A stretch of 64,000 nucleotides of DNA from Hemicordylus capensis (GCF_027244095.1 NC_069659.1:26630501-26694500), one strand, 5' to 3'; counted from the first letter of the stretch, positions 22,201 to 31,924 are shown. Made by a program: numbers and translations. The notes: generated by a model not told the origin, from the letters alone.

Positions 22201-23341
22201 CAAAATAACATAAGAGCCTTGCTGGATCAGGCCCAAGCCTATCTAGCCCCACATCTTGTTACTCACAGAGGCGGGTCTCACGATCAGTGAGACCCGCTTT
22301 GAAAGGGTTTGTGGGGAGAGCGGGCTAAGCTCTCGCTCTCCCCACAGACAATCAGGAAGCCTTGCCTGGGTGGCCAGATCAGCCGCCCACACGACTGCCG
22401 GCTCTGTTATGGAGCCGGCAGGGGCTTGGGAGTTCAGGGGCCACACAGCCCCTGGGAGTTCCAGCATGCTCTGTGCAAGCACACAGAGCATGCTGGAGAG
22501 ACCCCCGAGCAGGGAGGCTGCTTTTTAGCCTCCTCATGAATTGCTGTGGCATGGAGCCACACCGCAGCAGCACACAATCCGTTAACCCCATTTAGTGGAG
22601 CACTCCCTCCGCTAACCTGGGCTAAGGGGAGGGCTTCTCAAGGGGTTTACACGAGCAGCAAAAATTGGGCCATGCTCTCCTAGCCCGATTTTTGCTGGTC
22701 GTGAGAATAGCCTCACAGTGGCCTATCAGGTTCCTCTGGAAAGTCCACATGCAGGAGCTAAAGGCATACCCCCACTCCTGCTGTTGCTCCCCTGCAATGG
22801 GTATCCAGAGGCATCCCACTTCTGAATCTGAAGGTAGCCTATAGTCATCAAGATTAGTAGCCATTGGTGGACCTGTCCTCCAAGAATTTGTCTAAGCGCC
22901 TTTTAAAGCCACCCAAACTGGTGGCCATCACAACATCCTGTGGCAGAAAATTCCACAGATTAATTATGTGCTGCGTGAAGAAGTATTTCCTTTTGTTGGT
23001 CCTAAATTTCTCAGGACATCTTCATCATTGTCTTTTTTGGCAGGTGGGGAACTTGGACAGAGATTGATAGGTGCCCCAAAGGCAAACTGCTGCAGCAATT
23101 CTCTCTGCAGGTAGATAGACCCCGAGGGATCATTGACGATACAGCAGCCAACAATATCCGCTTCAGATGTCAATTTGGAGTTGTTCTGTTCGGTCGTGGA
23201 CACGACTGGGGGAAGTTTGGGGGCTGGAGTAAGAGCTGTGCCCCTGGCTTCATATGTGGGATAATAACTAAGATGGATATTGACCGAGGTATTGGTGATG
23301 ACACAGCTCTTAATGATGTGAAGTTCTACTGCTGTGACTGA
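11704..23341 (+). CDS. VMO1: VMO1-like gene A (three coding exons, intact frame)
   Basis: This gene encodes a secreted protein of the vitelline membrane outer layer 1 family. That family folds as a three-part beta-prism and is known from the egg outer layer and from other secretions. Joining 11704-11862, 21958-22061 and 23044-23341 gives 186 residues with no stop. The introns are GT-AG with phases 0 and 2. The first ~20 residues ([13 protein letters not shown]) look like a signal peptide. The three pseudo-repeats are visible: [13 protein letters not shown], then [12 protein letters not shown] with [12 protein letters not shown], then [23 protein letters not shown] and [13 protein letters not shown]. 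The mature part has eight cysteines, as the family expects for four disulfides. Exon 2 has three more codons than gene B. Both introns are swollen by transposons. Orthology to a specific vertebrate VMO1 copy is not proven. Confidence 0.9.
12019..12290 (+). mobile_element. Truncated hAT miniature of the TAGGGATGTGCA family
   Basis: It starts TAGATATGTGCAAAACGATT and carries the GATTCGGG-type and GGTGGTAGTGCCCAATGGG units of the elements at 5010 and 26507. The right arm and end are missing. Confidence 0.65.
12480..12625 (-). mobile_element. Sauria-type SINE fragment
   Basis: It shares CAGCATCTTCCTATATCGCTGC, GGATTCAAACC and TGCTTGTTAGTCAAGCATTTCCC with the longer copy at 41098-41330. On the minus strand this is a tRNA-like head with a GGTTTGAATCC B box. 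It marks the genome as squamate. Confidence 0.75.
12856..12901 (+). repeat. (CA)n microsatellite
   Basis: Alternating CA run with one or two CG interruptions. Confidence 0.95.
13385..13452 (-). mobile_element. Short L2-like LINE fragment
   Basis: GACATGGAGAAAAAGATTTGGGTGTCATCAGCATACTGATAAC is the reverse complement of the L2 YADD region, as at 41630 and 56697. Only about 70 bases remain. Confidence 0.75.
13741..15293 (+). mobile_element. L2-like LINE, RT to 3' end, degenerate
   Basis: Plus-strand coding reads through [33 protein letters not shown] and [19 protein letters not shown], then [11 protein letters not shown] and a C-terminal part ending AALRFWNAF. The YADD box is broken: TAC/TAT is replaced by TAA just before ADD at about 14145. 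An (ATCT)n run plus an L2 3' piece sits at 14297-14460. The 3' tail is an (AAAT)n run at 15268-15293. Several frameshifts are present, so it cannot be active. Confidence 0.9.
14297..14352 (+). repeat. (TATC)n microsatellite
   Basis: About 13 TATC units lie inside the L2 copy. They are followed by L2 3' tail sequence in reverse orientation (TGTGTATACCATCC). Confidence 0.95.
16223..16284 (+). repeat. (TATC)n microsatellite with L2 tail piece
   Basis: About 15 TATC units are followed by ATATTTGTATACTATCC, a reversed L2 3' end. Confidence 0.95.
17010..17356. mobile_element. GC-rich MITE (AGGYGG family), right part truncated
   Basis: It is homologous to the elements at 22269 and 60867: AGGTGGTTCCCACGATC start, GGGTTTGTGGGAAGAG, GCCACCCACACGACTGC, GTGTGGCCCCCGG and CATGCTGGAGAGACC. 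Inner inverted pairs include CCCTGCGTGAGCGTGCAGGG. The right terminus is missing. Flank CAATG precedes the start. Confidence 0.75.
17397..17555 (+). repeat. ~160 bp repeat, near-identical copy at 36181-36338
   Basis: It starts AAGATGGCAAGTCCA and ends GCAACAGCAATGTTGCAT. About eight differences separate it from the copy at 36181. No inverted termini and no coding are seen. Family unknown. Confidence 0.85.
17609..18273. mobile_element. Palindromic hAT-type miniature, 665 bp
   Basis: Ends are TAGGGATGTGCAAG and CATGCATATCCCTA. The flanks ATTCATGC (17601-17608) and ATGCATGC (18274-18281) match at 7 of 8. The arms pair through AACCAGACCGG/CCGGACCAGAC-type segments and AAAGGAGGATTCCCTAA/TTAAGGAATCCTCCTTT, and the ends of the palindrome core carry AAAGGTATTAAGGA inverted. 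Confidence 0.85.
18480..18520 (+). repeat. (TTCC)n microsatellite
   Basis: Interrupted CCTT/TTCC run at the 3' tail of the L2 copy that follows. Confidence 0.9.
18530..20410 (-). mobile_element. L2-like LINE 3' end split by a CR1 insertion
   Basis: The left part (18530-18888) runs from the 3' tail (CATTTCTATACTGCC) to CAGGTCTTTATAGGTAA. The right part (20019-20410) resumes with AATAACCAGCACTTTGTAT, exactly the order found unbroken at 36800-36840. The minus-strand coding in the right part is a broken RT C-terminus (ARYKVLVI). Confidence 0.85.
18889..20018 (-). mobile_element. CR1 LINE copy inserted in L2
   Basis: The minus strand encodes the RT end with [40 protein letters not shown] and the C-terminal region [20 protein letters not shown], in two open stretches of 136 and 126 codons. 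The 3' end carries two copies of the 8 bp motif GAACATAA (reverse: TTATGTTC), the known CR1-type short tail repeat. The 5' part is missing. Confidence 0.9.
20525..20590 (-). mobile_element. tRNA-derived SINE, 3' fragment
   Basis: GGAAGCTGCCTTATTCACAG, CATTGGTCCATCTAG and TTGTCTACACAGACTGGC are the reverse of the SINE tail seen at 46745-46815. Confidence 0.7.
20595..21335 (-). mobile_element. Probable Penelope-like repeat region with two diverged tandem units
   Basis: GTGACTGAACAAGGCAAAAATAG at 20895 recurs as GTGGCTGAACAGGGCAAAAGAA at 21078. CCGCATCAAACATGGTCTCA at 20980 corresponds to CCCGTCGAGCATGGCTTCCA at 21187. The unit is about 190-200 bp. On the minus strand, GCTTTGTGGGCGAAACGGCG near 21320 resembles the terminal repeats of Penelope-like elements. 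It has no coding and is an old fossil. Family call is tentative. Confidence 0.45.
21348..21475 (+). repeat. Partial duplicate of the intron 1 end, perhaps with decayed exon 2
   Basis: CTTGTATTGTCCACAGCTTCATCACCTTC occurs at 21358 and again at 21907. The likeness runs about 55-60 bases up to the acceptor region (CTCCAATTGGTA versus CTCCACTAGGTA). Beyond it, GCAGTATGAT and a CTGGCAGC-type end weakly follow exon 2 (GCAGGATGAT, ATGGCATC). The real AG of the acceptor is not present in the first copy. Confidence 0.5.
21958..22061 (+). CDS. VMO1: VMO1 gene A, coding exon 2
   Basis: 34 codons plus 2 bases. It reads [20 protein letters not shown] and continues [14 protein letters not shown]. The donor GTGAGT is at 22062, and the split codon is completed by the first G of exon 3. 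Compared with gene B the first ten residues are less family-like (QGPQAWQ instead of QGRG). Confidence 0.88.
22205..23012 (-). mobile_element. CR1 LINE 3' part, split by a MITE
   Basis: The left piece 22205-22268 (ACATAAGAGCCTTGCTGGATC) and the right piece 22714-23012 (GTGGCCTATCAGG to GTTGGTCCTAAATTTCTCAGG) are collinear with the CR1 copy at 18897-19250. The minus strand of the right piece holds the frame for the RT C-terminus but is broken. It lies in intron 2 of gene A, 30 bases before exon 3. Confidence 0.8.
22269..22713. mobile_element. GC-rich MITE (AGGCGG family), 445 bp, whole
   Basis: Start AGGCGGGTCTCACGATC and end GGTCGTGAGAATAGCCT are inverted repeats. CACAG flanks both sides (22264-22268 and 22714-22718; seven bases match if CT is included). 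Inner hairpins include GGCTAAGCTCTCGCTCTCCCC and the pair CTCTGTGCAAGCACACAGAG. It sits cleanly inside CR1, which rejoins when it is removed. Confidence 0.85.
23044..23341 (+). CDS. VMO1: VMO1 gene A, coding exon 3
   Basis: The exon starts after TTTTTTGGCAG and finishes the split codon. It encodes [19 protein letters not shown] through [15 protein letters not shown], then TGA at 23339. It holds six of the eight mature cysteines. Confidence 0.92.
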
Positions 23342-23406
23342 ACCACAAGAGACTCAGTCTCTTACAACACAGCTGTCTGTGTTCTAAAATATGAATCTCA
23401 ATGACA

Positions 23407-23412
23407 ATTAAA
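23407..23412 (+). terminator. Polyadenylation signal of VMO1 gene A
   Basis: ATTAAA in CAATTAAATCTTGAACT, 66 bases after the stop. The same context with AATAAA is found after gene B (48152-48157). Confidence 0.75.
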
Positions 23413-23429
23413 TCTTGAACTAAGAGTTG

Positions 23430-24240
23430 TCTGTGTCTTTTAAAAATCTCAGTTGCTTAACACTCTATGGGGCTATTTTTATAACCAGGCTGGTGGCCAA
23501 CTCATCTTCCCCCAGATGACCAAGTGAATGTTGCTGCACTTCGCCAAGCAGTGTGGATCTCTCGAGGCCAGGACATGTCATCTCGGCCTCCGGGAATCCG
23601 GCCTCTGAAAACCACTGCACTGAGCACGGTTCATTGGGGGATTCCCCCACCAGACAGTCACTCTAGGCACCTGTCTCTGTGTCTCCTTGGGCTGTGTGCA
23701 GCACTAGGAGACACACACGATCCCAGCAGCTGAGTTCTTACATCCTTAACCTTGGTTAAGAGCCAGACTCTGAAGTGGGGTTAGGCAGAGTGGGAGCACT
23801 GGGATCTACATGGATATAGGTCTACATGCATTCCACAATGAGCAGCCTAACCCAGGCTAGGAGCTCATGAAAAGTAAACAGCCTCCATGTATCACTTCTG
23901 GATGGGTAGTCAACAAAAGGTTAAAAAGTTAACAATGGGAAAAACTATGCAGGGCTTGGTGAATGGACATGGAGATATACTGGTGAGTCAGGCTCTTCAA
24001 AATCCTTATGCTTCCTCTAACATCTGGCCAGTTACTGTTCCATCACTGGTATCTATTTAGAGTTGACATACAATTTTGAAATGTGTTGTATTCTATCCAG
24101 TATCTTCTAAGCTTTTTTGTTTAGAAGTTTGTTCCAGTGGGGATCTTGCAGAGAGTATAGGGGGTGGAGTCAGAAAGGGAAAGGGAGGTAAAGGAGAAGA
24201 AGATGGAGTTGTTTGAGCCTGCAAAGCTTGTGAAAGTTCC
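23430..24240. other. Intergenic stretch, nothing recognised
   Basis: Short open stretches only, with no family likeness and no inverted termini found by eye. Confidence 0.6.
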
Positions 24241-24960
24241 TGCAACTTCATTTCATTGCATTACTGGGCCTACATTTACATTCCTGAACTGCTGCATTCT
24301 ACAATTGCTGCTGCTGATTGTTTCTCCATCTTCCTGACCTGCACAACCCCTGAATGTCATTTTTCCTTCTTAATCCTGGACTCTGTTGTTCACTGGATGC
24401 CCACTGCAGCATGGCTCAGATCCCACCACCACATTTTTTTCCTTGTCCACCTCAGGAGAACCTACTCTTTTCTGGAAACAATGGAGGTCCTATTTCTGCA
24501 ATTACCTTGTCACCATACAGGCCCCTGATTTTACTCTAGTAAAATAGAAGGCTACATTGCTTCACTGCCTGGACCCTGAAGGCCAAAGAATATATAATAA
24601 TTTGCCTAATCCCCCAACTTGGAAGGGGATGCCGATTCTTATGAAGCTCCTCTCCAAGCCTTAGATGATCATTTCAACCCTGCTTTGAATGTGATTGCTT
24701 AACGTTCTATTCTAGATTCCAACTGCTTGGTGGAACTATTGATCAGGATGTCACAGCACTGTGTGCCTTAAGTGTAACCTGTGAATTTGCCAGTTTTACT
24801 GATGATCTGATCAATGATCAGATTGTTCTGAAAACAAAGTGCTCCAAACTGCATGAAAAACTGTTATTGGAATGGAAACCTACCTTGGATAAAGTTATAG
24901 AGATGGCTAGGAGGGTGGAAAATGCTCTTCTCTGTGACAAATCCTATTGGATGATGAAAA
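24241..24960 (+). mobile_element. Ty3/gypsy-like gag relic (fossil)
   Basis: The stretch at about 24720-24960 has the character of the gag region of vertebrate Ty3/gypsy-type LTR elements, with the cysteine-glutamate-phenylalanine and leucine-rich pattern. It is broken and isolated; no pol and no paired LTRs were seen. It is likely old. Confidence 0.5.
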
Positions 24961-25002
24961 GAAATTGAACAGTTCAAGACTTTCCAGCATACATGTTATG
25001 GC

Positions 25003-25140
25003 CACATTCGCATGTAACATGAAACCGGAGGTTGCTGAACCTATGGTTAATTTTTCAATCTGTGAATTGCATCACAGACATTCATCCAACTGCAGCCTGG
25101 CAACCTCCATTTTCAGGGCAATTGCACCACCACCCTTGTA
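25003..25140. repeat. Unclassified repeat (also at 49638-49770)
   Basis: GGCCACATTCGCATGTAACA and GGAGGTTGCTGAACC match GGCCACATTCTTATGTAACA and GGAGGTTGCTGAACC at 49648. GGCCACATTC could be a DNA transposon terminus, but the partner end was not found. Confidence 0.45.
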
Positions 25141-25144
25141 AGAG

Positions 25145-26030
25145 CCCCACAAGAAAATTGTCTCACACAAGCACTATTTCTTGTTGGGAGGTGGAGGGGG
25201 GGCACGATTTTTCTGTTATTCAGGAAAGGGAAGAGAACACGATGATGACTTCCTAGAAGGGGATATGTATATGATGGAGGACAAAGGATCCTGGGGTCTG
25301 GCCTGCTGTGACCAAGGATTCTCTTGTGATGGCTCACTCTGGGAAAGCAATCCATGGGGACCAAACCATGCTCCTGCACCCATTGCAGCTGGCTGCCAGG
25401 GGACTAGCACTCTCATGAGAAGGCCAGTCTACTGGGGAGGACCTTAGGTTTGCAAAAACCTTCAGTCGTCCATTGGACTGAATGCTCATGAGTTAACAAA
25501 GGGGGGGCACTAGTGTGGGGCCACCATTCTCTCTGGTTAATGATAGAACTTTTGCACACTGACCCCCTCCTCTTCAGGAATGCATTTCATGCACCCAAAG
25601 GAGATTTTGATGCTCCATGTGTCCAGTCGTAGCCAGATGGGCAAACTGGGGAAACATTGGTGCCTGGGACAGATCCTTACTCTCATTTAAATATCCTCGT
25701 TTGGACCAGAATGGCACCATATGCAGATCTGTCGCCATGGGTCGATGTGGGAGAGGGGAGCCTCAATTTCCAGTGACCCCAGAAGAGTGGAGTTGCCGTT
25801 CCAGGCAAAAAGAAAGATGGACATATTCAAATGCAATGGGCTGGCAAAGGATATGTTTTGATGGCTTCTTCATGGCAGTCACCAAGACAGGGAGAGCTGT
25901 TGTAGGGGTACCCATCCCTGTGACTTGCTGATATACAACAACCTGGCTAGGTGACATCAGCTGTCCAGCCTTCATTTATGTCTCCATGGCCTGACACTCT
26001 CATGAGAGACCTGTCTGTGGGAAAAGGTAT
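25145..26030. other. Unassigned DNA before the nested hAT region
   Basis: Several open stretches of 60-105 codons on both strands show no family likeness. A short direct repeat (CTCTCATGAGA) occurs at 25410 and 25998. Confidence 0.5.
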
Positions 26031-27220
26031 TAGGAATGTGCACGAAACCAGTTCGGAGGCACTTTATGAGCCATCTGCCGGTTGGAAGGTGGGAGATGAT
26101 GTTAAGGGTGGGCAAGTCTGCACTTACCCCTCCCCTGGCTTTCCCTCCACCGATGCTCCATTTGCAAAGGGTCCCTCAGGGAAACAGTGTACCTCCCTGC
26201 CACCCTGTTGCCTCATCAGACCCGACGCCAGCGGAAGTACCGGATGCGTCTTCATGCATTGGGCACGTGCGTGTGCACTTTGTGCTTGTGAGCGCACACC
26301 TCGGGCACGCAAATGTGACATGAGTGATGTGTACGTGCACACACCCAATATGCACAGATGCATTGGGTACTTCTGCTGGCATTGGGACCAATGAGGCAAC
26401 GGAGCAGCAGGGAGGTATGCTGCCGTCCCGAGGGACCCTTTGAAAATGGCGTTCCAGCAGGGGGAAAGCAGAAGGACAGGTAAGTGCACCCACCCCACCC
26501 TTAAAGTAGGGGTGTGCAATTCGTGTTTTCGAATATGGGCTACCTGAATCACCCTTGATTCGGTTCGGATTCGGATTAATCCGAATCCGAATCTGAATCG
26601 ATTTGGGTTAAAAAAACACGTCTCAAGGGTGAAATAGTGGGGTGGGGTGGTAGTGCCTAATGGGTGGAGGCTACCACCCCAATTGCAGAGTGATTGGGCA
26701 GAGGGCTGATTTTTGGTGAATTTCTGAAGTTTATGCGTTTTTACCCCCCCCCCCATTAGGTAGAATAAAGGGTGTATCGCTTCATGTTGGGGGGAAAGGG
26801 GTGGCCTAGAGCGGTGTGGGGTTGGTGGTAGTGCCGGGTAGGGGCAAGGAAGCTACCTGAATTTTTTCAAAGGATTTGGGCAGAGGGCTGATTTTTGGTG
26901 AATTGTTGAAGTTCACATGTCTTTAAGGTTTAGATTCTATGAAAGCAGATGAGAGTGGATTCATGGTGTGTCATTGAAAATCTCATTTGCTATCACAGAA
27001 TCCACACTCAGAACACCTCAGAAGCAACAAAACTCCAACAAATGAAATCACCAAAAATCAGCCTTCTGCCCAAATCCTTTGAAAAAATTCAGGTAGCTCC
27101 CTTGCCCCTACCCCGCACCACCAACAACCCCACCCCACTCTAGGCCACCACTTTCCCCCTGACATGAAACGATTATACCTAAAGGGGAGAAACCTTAAAA
27201 ATGCTTAAAATTCATAAATT

Positions 27221-27661
27221 CACCAAAAAACAGCCCTCTGCCCAATCCCCCTGCAATTGGGGTGGTAGCCTCCACCCATTAGGCAAAACCACCCCACCCC
27301 ACTCTTCTGCCCCAAATCCCACTTTCTGCCCCAATCTGCCCCATAGACACTAAAACTTGTAGAACATCACCAAAAAACAGCCCTCTGCCCAATCCCCCTG
27401 CAATTGGGGTGGTAGCCTCCACCCATTAGGCAAAACCACCCCACCCCACTCTTCTGCCCCAAATCCCACTTTCTGCCCCAATCTGCCCCATAGACACTAA
27501 AACTTGTAGAACATCACCAAAAAACAGCCCTCTGCCCAATCCCCCTGCAATTGGGGTGGTAGCCTCCACCCATTAGGCAAAACCACCCCACCCCACACTT
27601 CTGCCCCAGTTCCCACTTTCTGCCCCAATCTGCCCCATAGACACTAAAACTCTCAAAAAAT
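27221..27661 (+). repeat. Three tandem ~147 bp subterminal units of the hAT element
   Basis: CACCAAAAAACAGCCCTCTG starts at 27221, 27368 and 27515. Each unit contains CCCAATCCCCCTGCAATTGG and GGTGGTAGCCTCCACCCATT. The first two are almost identical. The same unit type builds both arms of the palindrome at 5010-7011. Confidence 0.95.
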
Positions 27662-27669
27662 AACCAAAA

Positions 27670-29470
27670 AACAGAAAGTGCCCCAGATCTCACTTTCTGC
27701 CACAAAGACACACACCAGGAATTCACCAAAAAGGTTTCCACAGCAAGCATGATGATGTCACGCAGGTGCAGCAGTAGAGCAGAAGAAGAGCTAGGCCGGA
27801 CCTAAGTCCAACAACAGTGCCCTGCCCTGGTCCACCACAGTCAACAGAGAGGCACAGCCAGCAGGGACACGCATAGAATGAGGAGGACGCAAAACAAAAT
27901 TCTGCAAGTGGAGCAGCACGGCTTGGCATGTTGCCCCCTCCTAGTGCCCACACAACTTTGAAGAGTGATGCATGGATGATGATGGCAGACAACAGTGGCA
28001 GCACGCACGTTTCAGCACAATTCTTTTCCGCAACCTGTGGCATGTGATCACTGTGCAGTGCAGTGCAATGCACAACTATGTATAGGCAAGCAATCTTCAA
28101 ATCAAATGCTGTCAACTCTCAAATATGACCCGATCTTCATTGGAAAAAAAATATTCCCACACACACGCACAGACACAGTGAATTGCAGCTGTCCTGTCCT
28201 TTGCCAGGCCCCACACGACCACACCACACACCACACCACACAACAACACCACACCACGAAGAGGTCTCTGCAACAAAGCAAACTAGAATTGGCAGGCTTT
28301 TTCGGATTGCATTCCAATGCATACCGCTGAGACTGGGGAGAAAGACTGTGCAATCACATGACACATTACTACTAGAATACCATTATTCCCTGTGTGTGCG
28401 GATGCGCTCGCTCTGTGAGAGGGTTAGGGCTGAAAAATTGGCTGTGTTGCCTCAGGTTGCAATGTGTGCTCTCTGTCTGCGTGAGACAGACATTTGTGTG
28501 AGGGCTGCACCAGCATCAAGCTCATCATTGGCGACACAGATTTTTTTTGGGGGGTGCATGTGTTTATGTGCTGCTGCTTCAGTCACAGTAGTACTCATGT
28601 GCTGCTGCTTGAGTCACATGGGCAGAAAAAACAAGCAGCAGCAGAGCAGACAATGTCACCGACAACCTATAGTTAAGTAAACCAAACCACATTTTTGAAT
28701 TTGAACAGAGAAGAGCATGAAGATTAAGAACACCAGACCAGCAAACCAAAATCAGAAATCATCACATTACATTGAGAAATGCATCAGACGGACATTTAGA
28801 TTTCAGCTTCAATAAAATTGTTCATGGGAGGAAGCAATGACAGTTTTAAGCAGGCAAGCAAAAGCTAGCAATTAGCAAGCCCTCTCAGTGACAGTGTCCC
28901 CCCCCCCATGTGTGTGTATGTGTGTGTGAGAGAGAAAGACATGTGATCCACACCAGTGCATGCCATTGCGCAGAGGTACTCTTCCCCAGGGATGTTCCTT
29001 CCTGACTGTGCCGCACCCCCCCCCCACGCACACGCAGCACAGCAGCCTGTCTCTGAGGTCGTGGATGGATGGTGTGCTGCCTTCCGGCCCTCTTCAGCAC
29101 CGGGCAAGTGGGTGCTCCTGCAAAAGGGAGGGGTCCACCATAGATTTCTTCTGCAGAGACAGCGACTACAGGTCCAATTGTCCCTAGTCTTGATGGTGGC
29201 CAGCCATCGCAACAGTGGGAAATGGGAGTTGTAGTCTCTCTCTGCCACATCTGTGATAACCCCTCCCTGATGCAGGGAGCACTCACTTGCCCTAGCCTTG
29301 ATTGCCAGGACAGAAGCAGTCCACCATCCCAGGCTGAGAGTGCAGCGGTGCCTGTGTATGCATGCGTGTCTGGATGTGCCAGCAGCACTAAGGGGCAGGG
29401 AGGGATGGACTGTGACACATCTTCTGGCTGTGATGAACTGCCGTGGCATGGGAGGTGCTGCAAAGGGGGG
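27670..29470. other. Non-coding part of the hAT element downstream of the transposase
   Basis: It contains CA/CACAC-rich stretches (28200-28250, 28915-28930), and a segment near 28440-28490 is retained in the derivative at about 9810-9870. Open stretches on both strands here (up to 204 codons) show no family motif and are probably chance frames in GC-rich DNA. Confidence 0.55.
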
Positions 29471-29480
29471 GTGACGCGAG

Positions 29481-29985
29481 TCACTCGCCCTCCACGGCCA
29501 GCTCGGGGTAGCCCAGCAGGGAGAGGTTCATCTCTAAGAAGACGAGCTGCTCGACCAACTCAGCATCCAGGCATGAGTGCAGAGGAGTCACCACATCCCC
29601 AACCATGGAGAAAAACCTCTCGCTCGAGACGCTGGTTGGCGGGCAAGAGAGGCACCGCACAGCAACGGCCCCCAAGTCCGGCCAGACTTTGCGACGCGTT
29701 GCCCAAAAGAAGAACGGCTCACTCTCCTCGTCTTCCACCTCCTCCTCCAGGTACTGCAGAACACTCTGCTCAGCACAGCTGGGGTGAGGGGCAGGCTCCG
29801 CCCATCTCCACAGCAGGATACCAGAATAGCCGCTGAGCCACCGGGTGGCAGTTCGAGGTCGCACTTGCTGCTCTGCTGGTGCCGCTGCCGGAGAAACCAC
29901 GCCGCTGGACTGGGAAGAAGTGTGGGTGGTGGCAGTGCTGCTGCTGGGGATGGGATGCACACTGCCAGGCTGCGACCCATCCCCC
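29481..29985 (-). pseudogene. hAT transposase, C-terminal dimerisation region
   Basis: The 159-codon stretch carries the hAT family C-terminal pattern. A YLEEEVEDEES region is followed by WPDLGAVAVRCLSCPPTSVS, then SSERFFSMVGDVV and LVEQLVFLEMNLSLLG. This domain joins transposase monomers. The frame is the same as that of the central block; a TAG (complement of 29986-29988) separates them. It ends in GE and a TGA/TAG context near 29481. Confidence 0.85.
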
Positions 29986-29987
29986 TC

Positions 29988-31016
29988 CTACTGGCCGTCT
30001 GCTGCATCACCTAGCCCTAGCCTCCTATCCTCTTCACGCTTCACGTGTTTGACCAGGAGGCCCCTCCACTTGGGCAGCTCGCCAGGAGGCACAGTGTTGC
30101 CCTTCATCCCTGAGTCGCAGATGCATGCCAGGACATGCCATGCAGATGCACCCAAGGGTCTCTTGGGCCGCTCAACTACCCCAGTCCTCAACCGACTTTC
30201 CAGGGCAATCGCAACCCCAGTGGTCAGAGTGGTCTGGAGATCACTCATTGCCTTCTCCAGGAGAAGAGCAGAGGGCAAAGCCTGGCTCAGCGTGGCTGTC
30301 TGAGTACACAAGTTGCTCGTTGCAGAATAGAACGGCTGGAGTACTAAGACCAGCTCAGAAATGATCTGCCAGTCATCATAGAGCAGCTTGCACATTTCCA
30401 AGCAACCACGTGTCCCCTGGCTGTTGAGAGCTCCCTCTTGCTCATTCATGCGCCGGAGCAAGAGAAAAGTCGAGTTCCACCAGGTAGGAACATCCTGGGG
30501 GATTAGGTGTTCTGGTAGGCCCAGCTCAGTCTGCCTGGCCTTGAGCTGGTGCTTTGCCTTTTCAGTCCGGTGGAAGTGGCCCACTAACTTGCGGCAACGC
30601 TCCAAAATAGCGGCCACAGGAGCAGCAGGATCCTGAGCTGAACTAAGACTCTGCACACGCTGCCTGGGCTTCGACACCTCCTTGAGCCCAAGAGCATCCT
30701 GCACCACCAGGTTCAAGGTGTGTGCAGCGCAAGCGATGCTCACACCATAAACCTACCTAGCTGCCTTGGTGATGTTAGCTGCATTGTCCATCACCATGAA
30801 GCCTCGGTGGAGGGTTGGCTCCCCAGCCAGCCACCCCCACACCTGTCGGTCCATGATGGCAGCCAACTCATCTGACGTGTGGCCTGTATCCATCGCCTCC
30901 ACATGCAACACTGCCCAAGAAGGTGTGCATGCATGGGAGGAGCTGGATACAGCACCATCAGAGTCAGATGTTCCCTCACCCCCATGCCCCCACCAATGGG
31001 CTTTCAGGGACATCAT
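29988..31016 (-). pseudogene. hAT transposase, catalytic core
   Basis: Two stretches lie in one frame, separated by one TAG near 30751. The N-terminal stretch has AVLHVEAMDTGHTSDELAAI and FMVMDNAANITKAAR, where the Asp of VMDNAAN is the expected second catalytic acid. The C-terminal stretch starts with SIACAAHTLNLVVQDAL, the conserved C/H signature of hAT enzymes. It continues KLVGHFHRTEKA and HLIPQDVPTWWNSTFLLLRR. About 340 residues in total. Family assignment is firm; exact hAT subgroup is open. Confidence 0.9.
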
Positions 31017-31852
31017 GGGCTATCAGGGATCATCTCAGCAATGGCCCGAGTCACGAGATGAGGTTTTGGCCAATCAGACCGCTTTCCAAGAGATTGCAAC
31101 CACTGTTGACGATTGGTCAGTTTTTCCTCCCTGTGAGCAGGAGCCGCTGGCCGCTTGCTGCTGCTGTCACTAATACTGCTTCTGCTAGTTGAGGCACTGG
31201 GCCTACTGCCAGTGCCAGCAGAGGTCTCCACACCTGGGTGCCGCCGGCGCATGTGCGACCACAGACCCGAGGTAGTGAAGTGCATATGGTCCCTTCCTCT
31301 GCTGACCAGTGGCTTGCAGTGGGTGCACTCAGCATGGCTGGGATCACCATGGCTGGGATCACCAAGACTCCCCTGCGACACGAGGTCGCTTGGTTGGTGG
31401 CAGCTTTGCTGGTTCCTTCTCGGGCATACCACCGCCGCTGCCCTCAGAGCTGGCCTGGGAAGGCCCAGGGACAGGAGATCTTCCCTCCTCCTGAGCCTCC
31501 TCAGATGCAAGCCTGGGGCCCCCACCCCTCACAGTGACTGTTTGGGAGGTCAGCGAGGTGGATCTGGCTGGACTGCCAACCTCCTCCACCAGCACCACCT
31601 CCTCAGCTGCCACAGGAAGATCTTCTTCCCTGGCAATCTGGGAGCCCTCCCCCCTAAATTCTGCCCGGCCGCAGGCCCTGGCATAGGGCCAGGCTGACTC
31701 AAGAAGTCTAGCCTGCGCACCGAAGCAGGGCCGGGGGTGACTTGGGGAGTAGGCCCCTCTGGCCACCCCCTGCCACAACCAGCAGTGAAGAAAAGTCTCC
31801 CCCTTCCTTGCGCCCTCCCTCTTCCTGCATTTCTACCAGCCCTCCCAGCCAT
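31013..31852 (-). pseudogene. hAT transposase, N-terminal region with BED zinc finger
   Basis: In the 170-codon stretch ending at 31525 the BED finger is complete: C67-x2-C70 in ECTHCKPLVSRG, then FTTSGLWSHMRRRHPG with H91-x4-H96 (about 31238-31330). It is followed by W..LG.... and KPHLVTRAIAEMI, the usual link to the core. Upstream, a Ser/Glu/Pro-rich piece (KEPAKLPPTKRPRV) lies in the other frame, so at least one shift separates them. A second shift separates the BED part from the core near 31013. The start is not certain; an ATG at 31852 is possible. Confidence 0.82.
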
Positions 31853-31924
31853 CGTTTGGGGCTTCTTTTTAAAACGTAAAGAAGGGGGGGTGTAGTTGTC
31901 TCAGGGGGCAGGTAGACTCAGAGG

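Noticed and set aside
25617-25931. A third VMO1-like exon suggested by Trp/Gly/Cys-rich frame
   Set aside because: None of the DDTALN or GGPW-type blocks is present and the splice phases do not fit.
27221-27661. CRISPR-like array
   Set aside because: Three directly adjacent ~147 bp units without spacers, within a eukaryotic transposon.
29222-30743. Long plus-strand open frames (204, 152, 145 codons) opposite the hAT transposase
   Set aside because: They are GC-rich shadows of the minus-strand transposase with no family motif.
29481-31852. Domesticated host ZBED gene
   Set aside because: The region has stops and frameshifts and lies inside a transposon with matched ends and target duplication.
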